Below, piece by piece: positions 1 to 6,088 of a stretch of 11,577 bases of DNA (position 1 is the first letter of the stretch; each line of letters begins with the position of its first letter). A program made the position numbers and the translations under genes. The DNA lies in the NCBI GenBank assembly GCA_016840825.1, contig JAEORN010000148.1:1-11577 (forward strand), written 5' to 3'. The notes below the pieces were generated by a model, which saw only the letters and a list, made by a program, of their open reading frames with translations, was not told the DNA's origin and made no database searches. The stretch comes from Candidatus Thorarchaeota archaeon (GTDB taxonomy: Archaea; Asgardarchaeota; Thorarchaeia; Thorarchaeales; Thorarchaeaceae).

Positions 1-180
1 ATCAGACGTGCAGCCAATGAGGCAATTGCAGTTCTTGAAAACGATAATGATTCACCAGCAGTCAGAGCGCAAAATGCCATTGCGATACTAGATGAGCCTA
101 GTCAGGACCCAAATTGTCCTAATCATGCTAGAACAAAGATCTGGCATGTTTCCAGCTTGCTGGAACCAATCCGTGACTAG
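1..180 (+). CDS. UPF0147 family protein, 3' part only
   Basis: The window opens inside this gene; 59 codons and a TAG stop remain in frame 1. The visible protein is helical and charged. It contains the ordered segments AANEAIAVLE, AVRAQNAIAILDE, SQDPNCPNHARTKIWHV and a short tail SLLEPIRD. This pattern (paired helices, an 'ILDE-S-DPN-P-H-RT-IW' core) is what I know from the small archaeal UPF0147 family of about 85-95 residues, so roughly the first third is missing. The function of the family is not established. The gene is followed 85 nt later by FAU-1 on the same strand, so the two may be co-transcribed. The identification comes from recalled motif similarity, and only the C-terminal part can be judged. 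Confidence 0.75.
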   Translation: MRRAANEAIAVLENDNDSPAVRAQNAIAILDEPSQDPNCPNHARTKIWHVSSLLEPIRD

Positions 181-214
181 CTCTTGTGCGGACCAATAAA
201 AGAGTGTATGAACT

Positions 215-227
215 CTCCTTCAAGGAG
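215..227 (+). repeat. Small inverted repeat between UPF0147 and FAU-1
   Basis: CTCCTT and AAGGAG flank a single C, giving a 13-base inverted repeat. As RNA it would be a hairpin of about 4 bp with a 5-base loop. It lies 39 nt before the FAU-1 start, in the only non-coding gap between the two genes. The AAGGAG arm resembles a ribosome-binding sequence but is too far from the start to serve it. A weak mRNA hairpin or chance are both possible. Confidence 0.3.
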
Positions 228-265
228 TAAGTTTCGTTGGCATCTATAGCACGGATGGAAAATGC

Positions 266-1720
266 GTGATTAAGGCACGGATAAGAGGAATCTATTCACA
301 GTCACTAACGCAGATTATGCTGCAGAACCATTTTGATATGGTTCAACCAACCCCAGAAGTGGCTAGAAGATTTGGTCTTCCTTACCGTGCAGATATTCCG
401 GACGTGGATATTTGGGATAGAAGCGACTTACAAGGAATCGTCGCAATTGCCTATGAATCGGTGCTAAAGAAACTCACAGAAGTCCTTCGTAGAAGACTTG
501 GTTGGGTTATAACACGTACACCTCGAGTCGCTAAGAGTTCAATCTACAAGGGAGTGGTGATGGGGAAGGATGAGAAGACTGGACATATTCGTGTGAACCT
601 TGGTCCCATCTCTGGATTATTGCCAGACAAATCCGTAGAAAAGGGAAAGTCAATAATGGTTCAAGTTCGTGCTCATGATTATGGCAGGAAGGCTCCAGTG
701 TTGTCATCCAGTATCACGATTCCTGGTAGAGCTGCCGTATTGTTGCCAGATCCTGTGGTCCGTCTAAGCACGAAAATCAAAGGACAAGATGTTCGTAATA
801 ATCTCACTACATTAGGTAAGAAACTACGGGTCCATACTGAATCATGGGGAATTCTCTGGAGAACATCAGCAATCAAATTGACTGAAGAAGAACTTTACAA
901 TGAAATAGAAAATCTTCTGGACACCGCGCAAAAGATAGAAGATAGCTACAATATAATCGCAGAAACAGGCCTTCTTTTCGAAGGGACTAGCAATGCGGAT
1001 ATCGAATTCCCAGCAGAAGTAAAGGATGCTCTCGATAAGACTCGAGCCAAAATTAGACCTACAATTGACCATCATCACTTCTACAAGAGCGCAGGATATG
1101 CTCCATTGGTAGATTTCGCAGAAATGATGGTTGAAGATAGACCTACAGAAAAGGACTATGTCAAATCAAAGCTTGACAAGGTCATCAGCTGGGACATGCC
1201 AAAAGTGGATGAACCTATCAATATTGTTCATACGAAATTAGATGGCCGTTGTATTGTCCTATCAAAAGGTAGGGTCATCGAAGTAAGTAACAATGGTATT
1301 GCAATTCGAAGACAGTTCAAGTATACGACACGAAAACTCAAGATGACCCCTGAGAACATTGATGACGTTGAGGTTCCGAGGGATGAAGGAGATTACTCGA
1401 TAACCAAGGCCGTTCCCGGATCAATGATTCTTGTAACAGACTATTACTCAAGAGAGAACCAACACAAGGGAACCTATGTGAATATCAATACTGGAACTGA
1501 GATTTATCCAAGCAATGGTGCATCCATTGGAACAATCAGATATGTTGATTTAGAAATCGATGTGGTAGCTCCAAAGAAGGGGCAAACAAGGATAATTGAT
1601 CAACATCTTCTGAAACGAGCAGTTCAAAGAGGGTTCATTACAGATGATATGGCAGAAGTAGCTCGTTCGAAAGCGAAAGCTGAATATCAACGACTTGTGA
1701 TGAAGGCAAAAGATAACTGA
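266..1720 (+). CDS. fau-1: FAU-1 family RNA-binding protein / RNase E-like
   Basis: This is a 484-residue protein matching the archaeal FAU-1 family (about 470 residues), described as an AU-rich RNA-binding protein with RNase E/G-like activity on rRNA precursors. The N-terminus (RIRGIYSQSLTQIML, then a 'D-VQP-----RFGL' segment, residues 5-37) is typical. Residues 92-171 form an RNase E/G-style S1-like region: IYKGVV, GHIRVNLGPISGLLP, VQVRAHDYGRKAPVL, then IPGRAAVLLPDP and LSTKI. Residues about 310-475 form a DUF402 domain, ending with GTYVNINTG, RYVDLEIDVV and a helical tail. The start is GTG. In-frame alternatives upstream are blocked, and the N-terminus fits the family. The stop lies 4 nt from the convergent pcc1 stop. 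Family assignment is strong; the substrate here is inferred. Confidence 0.9.
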   Translation: MIKARIRGIYSQSLTQIMLQNHFDMVQPTPEVARRFGLPYRADIPDVDIWDRSDLQGIVAIAYESVLKKLTEVLRRRLGWVITRTPRVAKSSIYKGVVMGKDEKTGHIRVNLGPISGLLPDKSVEKGKSIMVQVRAHDYGRKAPVLSSSITIPGRAAVLLPDPVVRLSTKIKGQDVRNNLTTLGKKLRVHTESWGILWRTSAIKLTEEELYNEIENLLDTAQKIEDSYNIIAETGLLFEGTSNADIEFPAEVKDALDKTRAKIRPTIDHHHFYKSAGYAPLVDFAEMMVEDRPTEKDYVKSKLDKVISWDMPKVDEPINIVHTKLDGRCIVLSKGRVIEVSNNGIAIRRQFKYTTRKLKMTPENIDDVEVPRDEGDYSITKAVPGSMILVTDYYSRENQHKGTYVNINTGTEIYPSNGASIGTIRYVDLEIDVVAPKKGQTRIIDQHLLKRAVQRGFITDDMAEVARSKAKAEYQRLVMKAKDN

Positions 1721-1724
1721 TGAA

Positions 1725-1973
1725 CTAGTCAATCGATTCGAGTGTTCTAATTGACAAATCGATTGCGCTCATAATATCCTCAACAGTAGATCTGAAACTA
1801 TCAATTCCGCGACTACAATTGATGACTATCCTCAATTTCTTCCCCACAACGGTCGTAACTATCTTGATTCCAACAGGAATCGGAGTGTTATCTGGGTCAA
1901 TTGATTTCTGCACTTGTTCAGCATTCTTAGATGACTCGAATTCAATCTCAATATCTGCTTTCATGATTGTCAT
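1725..1973 (-). CDS. pcc1: KEOPS complex subunit Pcc1
   Basis: An 82-residue protein, the normal length for Pcc1, the dimerisation subunit of KEOPS. That complex transfers threonylcarbamoyl from TC-AMP to A37 of ANN-decoding tRNAs (t6A). An N-terminal strand IEIEFESS is followed by 'SIDPDNTPIP', a strand pair (KIVTTVVGKKLRIVINC) and the characteristic C-terminal helix starting GIDSFRSTVEDIMSAIDLS. This matches the archaeal Pcc1 pattern of 'L-----A-----LR-S-N--L' before the final helix. The ATG at 1971-1973 overlaps the upstream DHH-like gene's stop as ATGA, indicating translational coupling. A second ATG three codons in (1962-1964) could also be the start. Cgi121, the fourth core archaeal subunit, is not in the window. 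Confidence 0.85.
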   Translation of the reverse strand: MTIMKADIEIEFESSKNAEQVQKSIDPDNTPIPVGIKIVTTVVGKKLRIVINCSRGIDSFRSTVEDIMSAIDLSIRTLESID

Positions 1974-3292
1974 GTATCCTTCAGAATTGGTTTGATTATC
2001 CCTATGATTTTCTCACGATCGCCTTCAGAGCGTTTTGTTATTTTGACTGATTGTTGAGATGTTGAGATATATGGAATTTTCTTCTGATATAGTGCTACTG
2101 AAACTGAGATTAATGGAGTTGGCTTTCTCCATGTAATCGCAATAGAGCTATCAGAGTCAATCACAATAAACTTAGCATCTTCAGCTATTGGAGATGCAAG
2201 TGTAATTCGCCCTACATCTGGCAGGATATCCTCGTGAATGTTAGATCCATCTACCTGAATATAGTTCTCATGGAACTTTGCAGTGGTGTCGCTTTCGTTA
2301 AGTAGGATATTTAGCTTTGCAACGGATGAGATTGTTTCGTTACAGTAGGTTCGATACATTTCAGTCAGATTTCCTAGAAGACGCGCACGGTCTCCAATAA
2401 ATACGCCTAGTAGAAGACCCATAGCATGTTTGCTCCAAGCGATACGGGACAGTGATGATATGCTTGAAAAGTAACGAAGTGGGCTTGACTTCTTCTCATT
2501 CCTACATTCATAGTCAGTGCCCAGAACTTCAGGAATTTCTGTAGATGTCAGTGAAAGAAGTAATATGGCATTAAGCTGACGAGCTTCACTAGAAGTTAGC
2601 TCGCTAAGGGGGGTAGTCCATTTGCTATAGGTAATGTCAGCATCGTGGAAGATTTTTTGACAAGATTCTGGTGATCCACTTAGTGTGTCAAGATAAGGAT
2701 GAATATTGCTAGAGAATACTTCGTTCATAGGTAGGAAGTTATAGCCGGGAATTCTAAACCCCTTCCGGGATATTAGTATCCCTTCCTTTGCTACTGCATC
2801 TACGATAGCATTCGTTATGCTATCTTTCTTCCCCTCAAGAAGAGCGCTGATTGCTGCAAGTAAGAGTTCCTCAGATTGCACGTCCAGGGTTTCTGCCATA
2901 AAGGCTAATACTTCAGCACCAATTGGAGATTCCGTAGGATGTTCATGGACTCCCTTTAGTTTGGAATGAAATCGGCTTCCGATACCAAGGATTCTTTTCT
3001 CAGAACCTGATGTGGCTCCAATGACATCAAGTCCTACGGGTATGACTAGGGTGTCTTGCATTGTTTTGGCATATTGATTCAATTGGTCAAGAGAGATGAT
3101 ATCATCAAAGAATTTCACATGAAAAACCATATTGGATCTTAGAATAGACCTACACAAAGTAGATGCGGCAACAATTGAATGAGGATGGGGCGAACTAGCA
3201 ATGAAGAATTTTTTGATTTCCTTTATTTGAATTTTGGAGAACTTACTTCTTAGTTCTCCTGAAACAGGGATTTTTGGAGCCTTTTCAGTCAT
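1970..3292 (-). CDS. Degenerate DHH/RecJ-family protein (Cdc45/GAN-like), likely inactive
   Basis: A 440-residue protein lying between rps15 and pcc1, the place where many archaea encode a RecJ-like DHH protein. Several segments align by eye with that family. Residues 29-51 (FFIASSPHPHSIVAASTL) sit where motif I (H-x-DxDG-x-SA) should be. Residues 181-215 (IPGYNFLPMNEVFSSNIHPYL, then LSGSPESC) match the 'PLP-NE-LA-ST-PYIPG-SGN' segment. The C-terminal part (about 375-440) resembles a DHHA1 domain. The acidic and histidine catalytic residues are not visible: motif I lacks its aspartates, no DHH triplet occurs, the usual 'GAIGD' is AISALLEG, and no GGGH motif closes the DHHA1 region. I infer a non-catalytic, Cdc45-like scaffold role. 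Family membership is fairly likely, the loss of nuclease activity is likely, and a replisome role is speculative. The gene starts 35 nt after the rps15 stop with no clear ribosome binding site. Confidence 0.65.
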   Translation of the reverse strand: MTEKAPKIPVSGELRSKFSKIQIKEIKKFFIASSPHPHSIVAASTLCRSILRSNMVFHVKFFDDIISLDQLNQYAKTMQDTLVIPVGLDVIGATSGSEKRILGIGSRFHSKLKGVHEHPTESPIGAEVLAFMAETLDVQSEELLLAAISALLEGKKDSITNAIVDAVAKEGILISRKGFRIPGYNFLPMNEVFSSNIHPYLDTLSGSPESCQKIFHDADITYSKWTTPLSELTSSEARQLNAILLLSLTSTEIPEVLGTDYECRNEKKSSPLRYFSSISSLSRIAWSKHAMGLLLGVFIGDRARLLGNLTEMYRTYCNETISSVAKLNILLNESDTTAKFHENYIQVDGSNIHEDILPDVGRITLASPIAEDAKFIVIDSDSSIAITWRKPTPLISVSVALYQKKIPYISTSQQSVKITKRSEGDREKIIGIIKPILKDT

Positions 3293-3327
3293 CTCAGATG
3301 GATGTCAGAGGGCCTTGCATGATAAAA

Positions 3328-3786
3328 CTATCTGAGCAATACAGCTGCTTGGTCTGGCGAGTATTTCCAGTCAGCAGGAAGGACCTGTTGCTTCCTGTAG
3401 TACTTTGACAGCCTGTGGATTTTGCTCTCGACAAGCTGGAGACCGCGCTTAGATACAAAGTCTTTCTTGCCATGCTCTTCAAGATGTCGTCTAATTTTGA
3501 GAGCTTTAGCAATCATATTACGTAGGTCTTCAGGTACTCTACGCTGCAGATCATTCTCTATTATGATGTCATTAATGCGCTTGCCAGTTATTACTTTCAC
3601 AAGAGGGATTCCATACTGATCACGAAGAATTAGCCCAATCATACTTGGTGTATTGCCAGCCTTAGCAAGCTCTATGACCTTCTCTTCAACCCATTTTGCG
3701 TCTTTATCCATCCATTCAGGAACCTGCAATGTGGATGGGCGCTTGCTTCCAGATTGTCCTTTTCGTCGTGTGTGCATTCTTGCCAT
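3328..3786 (-). CDS. rps15: 30S ribosomal protein S15 (uS15), archaeal type
   Basis: A 152-residue protein of the length typical for archaeal/eukaryotic uS15 (bacterial S15 is about 89). It has the archaeal N-terminal extension beginning MARMH-RRKG-SGSKRP (residues 1-17). A helical region follows (VPEWMDKDAKWVEEKVIELAK, then GLILRDQYGIPLVK). The S15 core is at about residues 95-132, with the rRNA-binding pattern H-x(8)-D-x(2)-SKRGL and SKIHRLSKYY. It binds 16S rRNA helices early in small-subunit assembly. A GAGGT ribosome binding site at 3794-3798 lies 7 nt before the ATG, and a TATA-like element lies further upstream, so this gene probably heads the rps15-DHH-pcc1 transcript. Confidence 0.97.
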   Translation of the reverse strand: MARMHTRRKGQSGSKRPSTLQVPEWMDKDAKWVEEKVIELAKAGNTPSMIGLILRDQYGIPLVKVITGKRINDIIIENDLQRRVPEDLRNMIAKALKIRRHLEEHGKKDFVSKRGLQLVESKIHRLSKYYRKQQVLPADWKYSPDQAAVLLR

Positions 3787-3850
3787 TGTGTCTACCTCTT
3801 GTAAACAGGTTCAATAGAAACCGGCTAATCTCGATGGGCTTAGAAGTGTG

Positions 3851-3858
3851 GATATAAA
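3851..3858 (-). promoter_or_regulatory. TATA-box-like promoter of rps15
   Basis: On the minus strand this reads GATATAAA in reverse, i.e. TTTATATC, followed by C. It sits about 65 nt upstream of the rps15 ATG in a 120-nt gap after bud32. A start of transcription about 25 nt downstream would leave a leader of roughly 40 nt containing the GAGGT ribosome binding site. The same TTATATCC pattern recurs before the Sm-like gene near 6350, which supports it. No transcript data back this. Confidence 0.5.
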
Positions 3859-3906
3859 CATTATCGTCTGTACGGCAATTTCCTAATGATATGAGTAAGG
3901 TGTGTT

Positions 3907-4545
3907 CTAATGGTATCGTCCTCTTTCACGTATCTCCTCCATTCTTTGGAGAACGGATTCGGACTCGTCGCCTAGCGTTGAAATGTAACCTTCTAGTGTC
4001 CTAGAAAGCATTTCATCTTGAATGTCCCAGTGCGTTGTTTCAAGCGCTCTCTTGATTAGATGCAAATCAACGCCTTTCATCTCGACAGTGGCATTCATCT
4101 CGGATAACCCGAAGTCAATCATCCAGATCTTATCGTTTGGAGTTACAAGGAGATTGCTCGTTGTTGGGTCTCCATGTACGATTCCACCTCTATGTAGATA
4201 TGCCATTAGTTCGCCAAAACGATTGCATAGAGTTCCAAGGTGTTGCCTACTCAGGTTTCCTGCAATCTGCTTCAGTTGCTGACCAGAAATATAGTCCATC
4301 AAGATACTAAAATCATTGAGATCTATAGTATGAACTGTAGGTGTTGGGATTCCTAGAGACCTCGCTATCGTTAGCCCTTTGCTTTCTCGACTTGTTCGAC
4401 TCCCTCGAAGTAATTTGTCGATTTCTGGGATAAGATATGGTTTACTGGGACGGAACTTCAAAGCAAAGTGCTGACCCCATAACTCAACTTTGGAAATAAT
4501 CGATTCAGCTCCAATAGCAATTGGCTCTCCTTCCAGTTTCATCAT
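3907..4545 (-). CDS. bud32: KEOPS kinase/ATPase Bud32
   Basis: A small (212-residue) atypical RIO-like kinase, the ATPase partner of Kae1 in KEOPS. From the ATG at 4543-4545, the visible motifs are an N-terminal GAES loop (residues 12-15), the ATP-anchoring Lys in FALKFR (about 30), the catalytic loop HGDPTTSN (124-131; Asp126, Asn131), DFG at 144-146, and the conserved basic C-terminal tail IRERGRYH. All expected catalytic residues are present. The ATG overlaps the kae1 stop as ATGA; a GTG two codons upstream (4549-4551) and an ATG immediately downstream (4540-4542) are alternative starts. A GGGTGG sequence at the kae1 3' end can serve as ribosome binding site. In several euryarchaea Kae1 and Bud32 are fused; here they are separate but coupled. 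Confidence 0.93.
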   Translation of the reverse strand: MMKLEGEPIAIGAESIISKVELWGQHFALKFRPSKPYLIPEIDKLLRGSRTSRESKGLTIARSLGIPTPTVHTIDLNDFSILMDYISGQQLKQIAGNLSRQHLGTLCNRFGELMAYLHRGGIVHGDPTTSNLLVTPNDKIWMIDFGLSEMNATVEMKGVDLHLIKRALETTHWDIQDEMLSRTLEGYISTLGDESESVLQRMEEIRERGRYH

Positions 4546-5525
4546 TTCCACCCAATATCCTGTTCATCGGTCCGCCACTTTGGAAGAACCTGAGAAGATT
4601 CTATCTCCAAGATATCATTGGATTGATGTTGAAGTATTCCAGTCCAGGCAATCATAGCACCTTGATCCCCTGCCAATGGTGGGGACACTCGATGAAATTT
4701 AGTAGCATGTCGATGAGCTACTCCCTCAAGAATCTCAGTGAGCCGGTTATTTCTTGCAACTCCACCTGTAAGTAGGAGCTCATGCTTCTTTGTGTGAGCG
4801 ATTGCTCTTTCAGCTATTTCTGCTAGCATTCCGAAAGAAGTTTCTTGAATACTATAACAGAGATCAGGTAGAGAAACTCCTTCATCGAAAAGTCGCTTTG
4901 CTGAAGTCAGCATTCCTGAGTAGCTGATATCCATCCCTTTGACAGAATAGGGAAGGGAATGAAATTCAGAACCTTCTCTAGCTAATTTCTCGACTTTGGG
5001 ACCAGCCGGGAATTGCATTCCAGCATGTCGTCCAAACACGTCAAGCATATTTCCAATTGCAATGTCGAGTGTTTCACCGAAGGTACGATACCGTCCGCCA
5101 GCGAAGGCAATGATTTGCGAATTCCCACCTGAAACATAGACTGTTACAGGATCTTCAAAACCTGATTCGAGACTTCCAATCTCAATATGTGCAACACAAT
5201 GATTGACACCAATAAGTGGTGTATTCAATCGAAGAGCAAGAGAACGAGCCATAGTAGCAGTTATGCGCAGACAAGGACCAAGTCCGGGACCTTGTGAGAA
5301 GGCTATGATGTCAATTTGATTGGGAGAGATACCAGCTTCCTCAATAGATTTCCGTATTAGTCCAGGACCAAGATTCGCGTGATGTTGACTTGCCTCGCGG
5401 GGGTGAATGCCACCTTCCTCAGGTTGAAGCATATCCCAGACATTCGAAAGAACCTCACCCTCACTGGTCACAATACCTGCTCCGAATGAATGGGCGGTTC
5501 CTTCAAGTCCTAGGCATATGGTCAT
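4542..5525 (-). CDS. kae1: KEOPS catalytic subunit Kae1 (tRNA t6A threonylcarbamoyltransferase)
   Basis: This is a 327-residue ASKHA-fold protein, the catalytic subunit of KEOPS. Visible landmarks, numbered from the ATG at 5523-5525, are the N-terminal ICLGLEGTAHSFG, HPREASQHHA (41-50), FSQGPGLGP (76-84), NHCVAHIEIG (108-117; metal ligands His109 and His113), YVSGGNSQ (130-137), TFGETLDIAIGN (148-159), VKGMDISYSGML (195-206), LTGGVARNNRL (252-262) and GDQGAMIAW (286-294; Asp287 as metal ligand). These match archaeal Kae1 throughout. I chose the ATG at 5525 because it aligns with the family's M-ICLGLEGTA start; the reading frame extends to a TTG at 5549, but the eight added residues have no counterpart. 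The gene is divergent from LSm and coupled to bud32. Confidence 0.96.
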   Translation of the reverse strand: MTICLGLEGTAHSFGAGIVTSEGEVLSNVWDMLQPEEGGIHPREASQHHANLGPGLIRKSIEEAGISPNQIDIIAFSQGPGLGPCLRITATMARSLALRLNTPLIGVNHCVAHIEIGSLESGFEDPVTVYVSGGNSQIIAFAGGRYRTFGETLDIAIGNMLDVFGRHAGMQFPAGPKVEKLAREGSEFHSLPYSVKGMDISYSGMLTSAKRLFDEGVSLPDLCYSIQETSFGMLAEIAERAIAHTKKHELLLTGGVARNNRLTEILEGVAHRHATKFHRVSPPLAGDQGAMIAWTGILQHQSNDILEIESSQVLPKWRTDEQDIGWK

Positions 5526-5591
5526 GATAGCACGCTCATCTATTTCCAATACCGATGTGTTCTTAACATTGACGTGCTATGTAGCAAAGCC

Positions 5592-5600
5592 TTTATAATA
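5592..5600. promoter_or_regulatory. TATA element in the divergent kae1/LSm promoter
   Basis: TTTATAATA contains the symmetric core TTATAA (5593-5598), which reads as a TATA box on both strands. On the plus strand it lies about 36-44 nt before the LSm ATG, giving a short leader. On the minus strand it lies about 70 nt before the kae1 ATG. No other TATA-like sequence in the gap is as good, so it may serve both genes. Its use for LSm is the better supported of the two. Confidence 0.5.
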
Positions 5601-5619
5601 CACACAAAGAGGCACATCC

Positions 5620-5626
5620 GAGAGGT
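5620..5626 (+). promoter_or_regulatory. Ribosome binding site of the LSm gene
   Basis: GAGAGGT ends 9 nt before the ATG at 5636, a normal spacing for pairing with the archaeal 16S rRNA 3' end. It fixes the LSm start and agrees with the family's N-terminal length. Confidence 0.55.
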
Positions 5627-5635
5627 TACGTTACA

Positions 5636-5884
5636 ATGTCACAAGAACGAATGCCCATAAAAGCACTCGAACAGAATATCCATGAAATTGTGTCAATCAA
5701 GCTCAAAGACCAGAGGATCTTCAGAGGGCGTCTTTCTCGTTGTGATGTTTACATGAATCTCACTCTGGAAGATGCAGAGGAGCTTGTACCTGGTGAGGAT
5801 GGTTCAACTTCTATCATAGCAAAATATGGTGAGATTCTTCTGCGAGGAAACAATATCCTTTGGATACAGATTCCTGAAGAATGA
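5636..5884 (+). CDS. LSm / archaeal Sm-like RNA-binding protein
   Basis: An 82-residue Sm-fold protein. An N-terminal helix (PIKALEQNI) leads into the Sm1 motif at about residues 15-50: IVSIKLKDQRIFRGRLSRCD, then the diagnostic YMNLTLEDAEEL with the Asp-x-x-Asn-style RNA-contact turn (DVYMN). The Sm2 motif near the C-terminus is YGEILLRGNNILWIQ (64-78), with the conserved RGNN RNA-binding loop. Archaeal LSm proteins form heptameric (sometimes hexameric) rings that bind U-rich RNA and associate with RNA processing. The gene is a single cistron between the kae1 divergent promoter and the tRNA-Asp gene. Its family is secure; its RNA partners are unknown. Confidence 0.95.
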   Translation: MSQERMPIKALEQNIHEIVSIKLKDQRIFRGRLSRCDVYMNLTLEDAEELVPGEDGSTSIIAKYGEILLRGNNILWIQIPEE

Positions 5885-5889
5885 TTTGA

Positions 5890-5894
5890 TTTTT
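5890..5894 (+). terminator. Possible T-tract terminator after LSm
   Basis: A run of five T residues starts 5 nt after the LSm stop codon, within a T-rich stretch (5885-5894). Archaeal RNA polymerase terminates at T-runs without a hairpin. The tRNA promoter follows at once, so a stop of transcription here is expected. The tract is short, so the call is tentative. Confidence 0.3.
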
Positions 5895-5913
5895 CTCGAA
5901 CCGCAACGACAAC

Positions 5914-5920
5914 TTTAATA
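5914..5920 (+). promoter_or_regulatory. TATA-like promoter of tRNA-Asp
   Basis: TTTAATA, in the context AACTTTAATAGAAAA, is the only AT-rich block between LSm and the tRNA. Transcription starting about 25 nt downstream would give a 5' leader of roughly 30 nt, to be removed by RNase P. Confidence 0.4.
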
Positions 5921-5972
5921 GAAAACCGAGAGTCGAGGCGGATTACCTGATGTCTAGCATTAGGATATGGAT

Positions 5973-6081
5973 GCCCCTGTAGTGTAGTCCGGCCTAGCAT
6001 TCAAGACTGTCAATTGCGACATCGTCTTGATGCGCAAGCTGATCTCTTGAGACCCGGGTTCGAATCCCGGCGGGGGCGCCA
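5973..6081 (+). tRNA. tRNA-Asp (anticodon GTC), intron-containing
   Basis: The acceptor stem 5973-5979 pairs with 6071-6077 (one T-G pair), followed by discriminator G (6078), the expected Asp identity base, and an encoded CCA (6079-6081). The D stem is 5982-5985/5997-6000 (two wobble pairs). The anticodon stem 6002-6006 (CAAGA) pairs with 6045-6049 (TCTTG). The T arm is 6054-6070 with loop TTCGAAT. The anticodon GTC is at 6009-6011. The anticodon stem is interrupted by 31 nt between positions 37 (A6012) and 38 (C6044). Removing them gives the loop CTGTCAC, as in other archaeal tRNA-Asp. It decodes GAC/GAU. It is not a t6A substrate, so its closeness to KEOPS genes is not a direct enzyme-substrate pairing. 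Confidence 0.93.
6013..6043 (+). other. Archaeal tRNA intron (37/38) with bulge-helix-bulge
   Basis: The 31-nt intron sits at the canonical position after base 37. The geometry of the splicing endonuclease substrate can be read directly. The outer helix is the anticodon stem. The 3' splice bulge is 6042-6044, cut after 6043. The 4-bp central helix is 6007-6010 with 6038-6041, containing one U-U mismatch (6008/6040) and one G-U pair. The 5' splice bulge is 6011-6013, cut after 6012. The inner helix is 5 bp (TTGCG 6014-6018 with CGCAA 6033-6037), extended by CATC/GATG (6020-6023 with 6029-6032) past a single bulged A. Boundaries are fixed to the base by this model. Confidence 0.85.
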
Positions 6082-6088
6082 CCATGCT

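Noticed and set aside
4540..4551. Kae1-Bud32 fusion as in some euryarchaea
   Set aside because: A TGA stop ends kae1 at 4542-4544 and bud32 begins in another frame with an ATGA overlap. They are separate genes, and a simple frameshifted fusion is not needed because both proteins are full length.
5525..5549. Longer Kae1 starting at TTG 5549
   Set aside because: TTG is a weaker start and the eight added residues (MEIDERAI) precede the point where the family begins (M-ICLGLEG). The ATG at 5525 is preferred.
5749..6000. 83-codon open frame on the minus strand across LSm and into the tRNA
   Set aside because: It overlaps a certain LSm gene and the 5' part of a tRNA, and its sequence looks non-protein-like. 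It is a shadow frame.
5973..6081. tRNA-Glu or a split/permuted tRNA gene
   Set aside because: The anticodon read from the loop is GTC (Asp) with discriminator G, and both halves are contiguous around a standard 37/38 intron.
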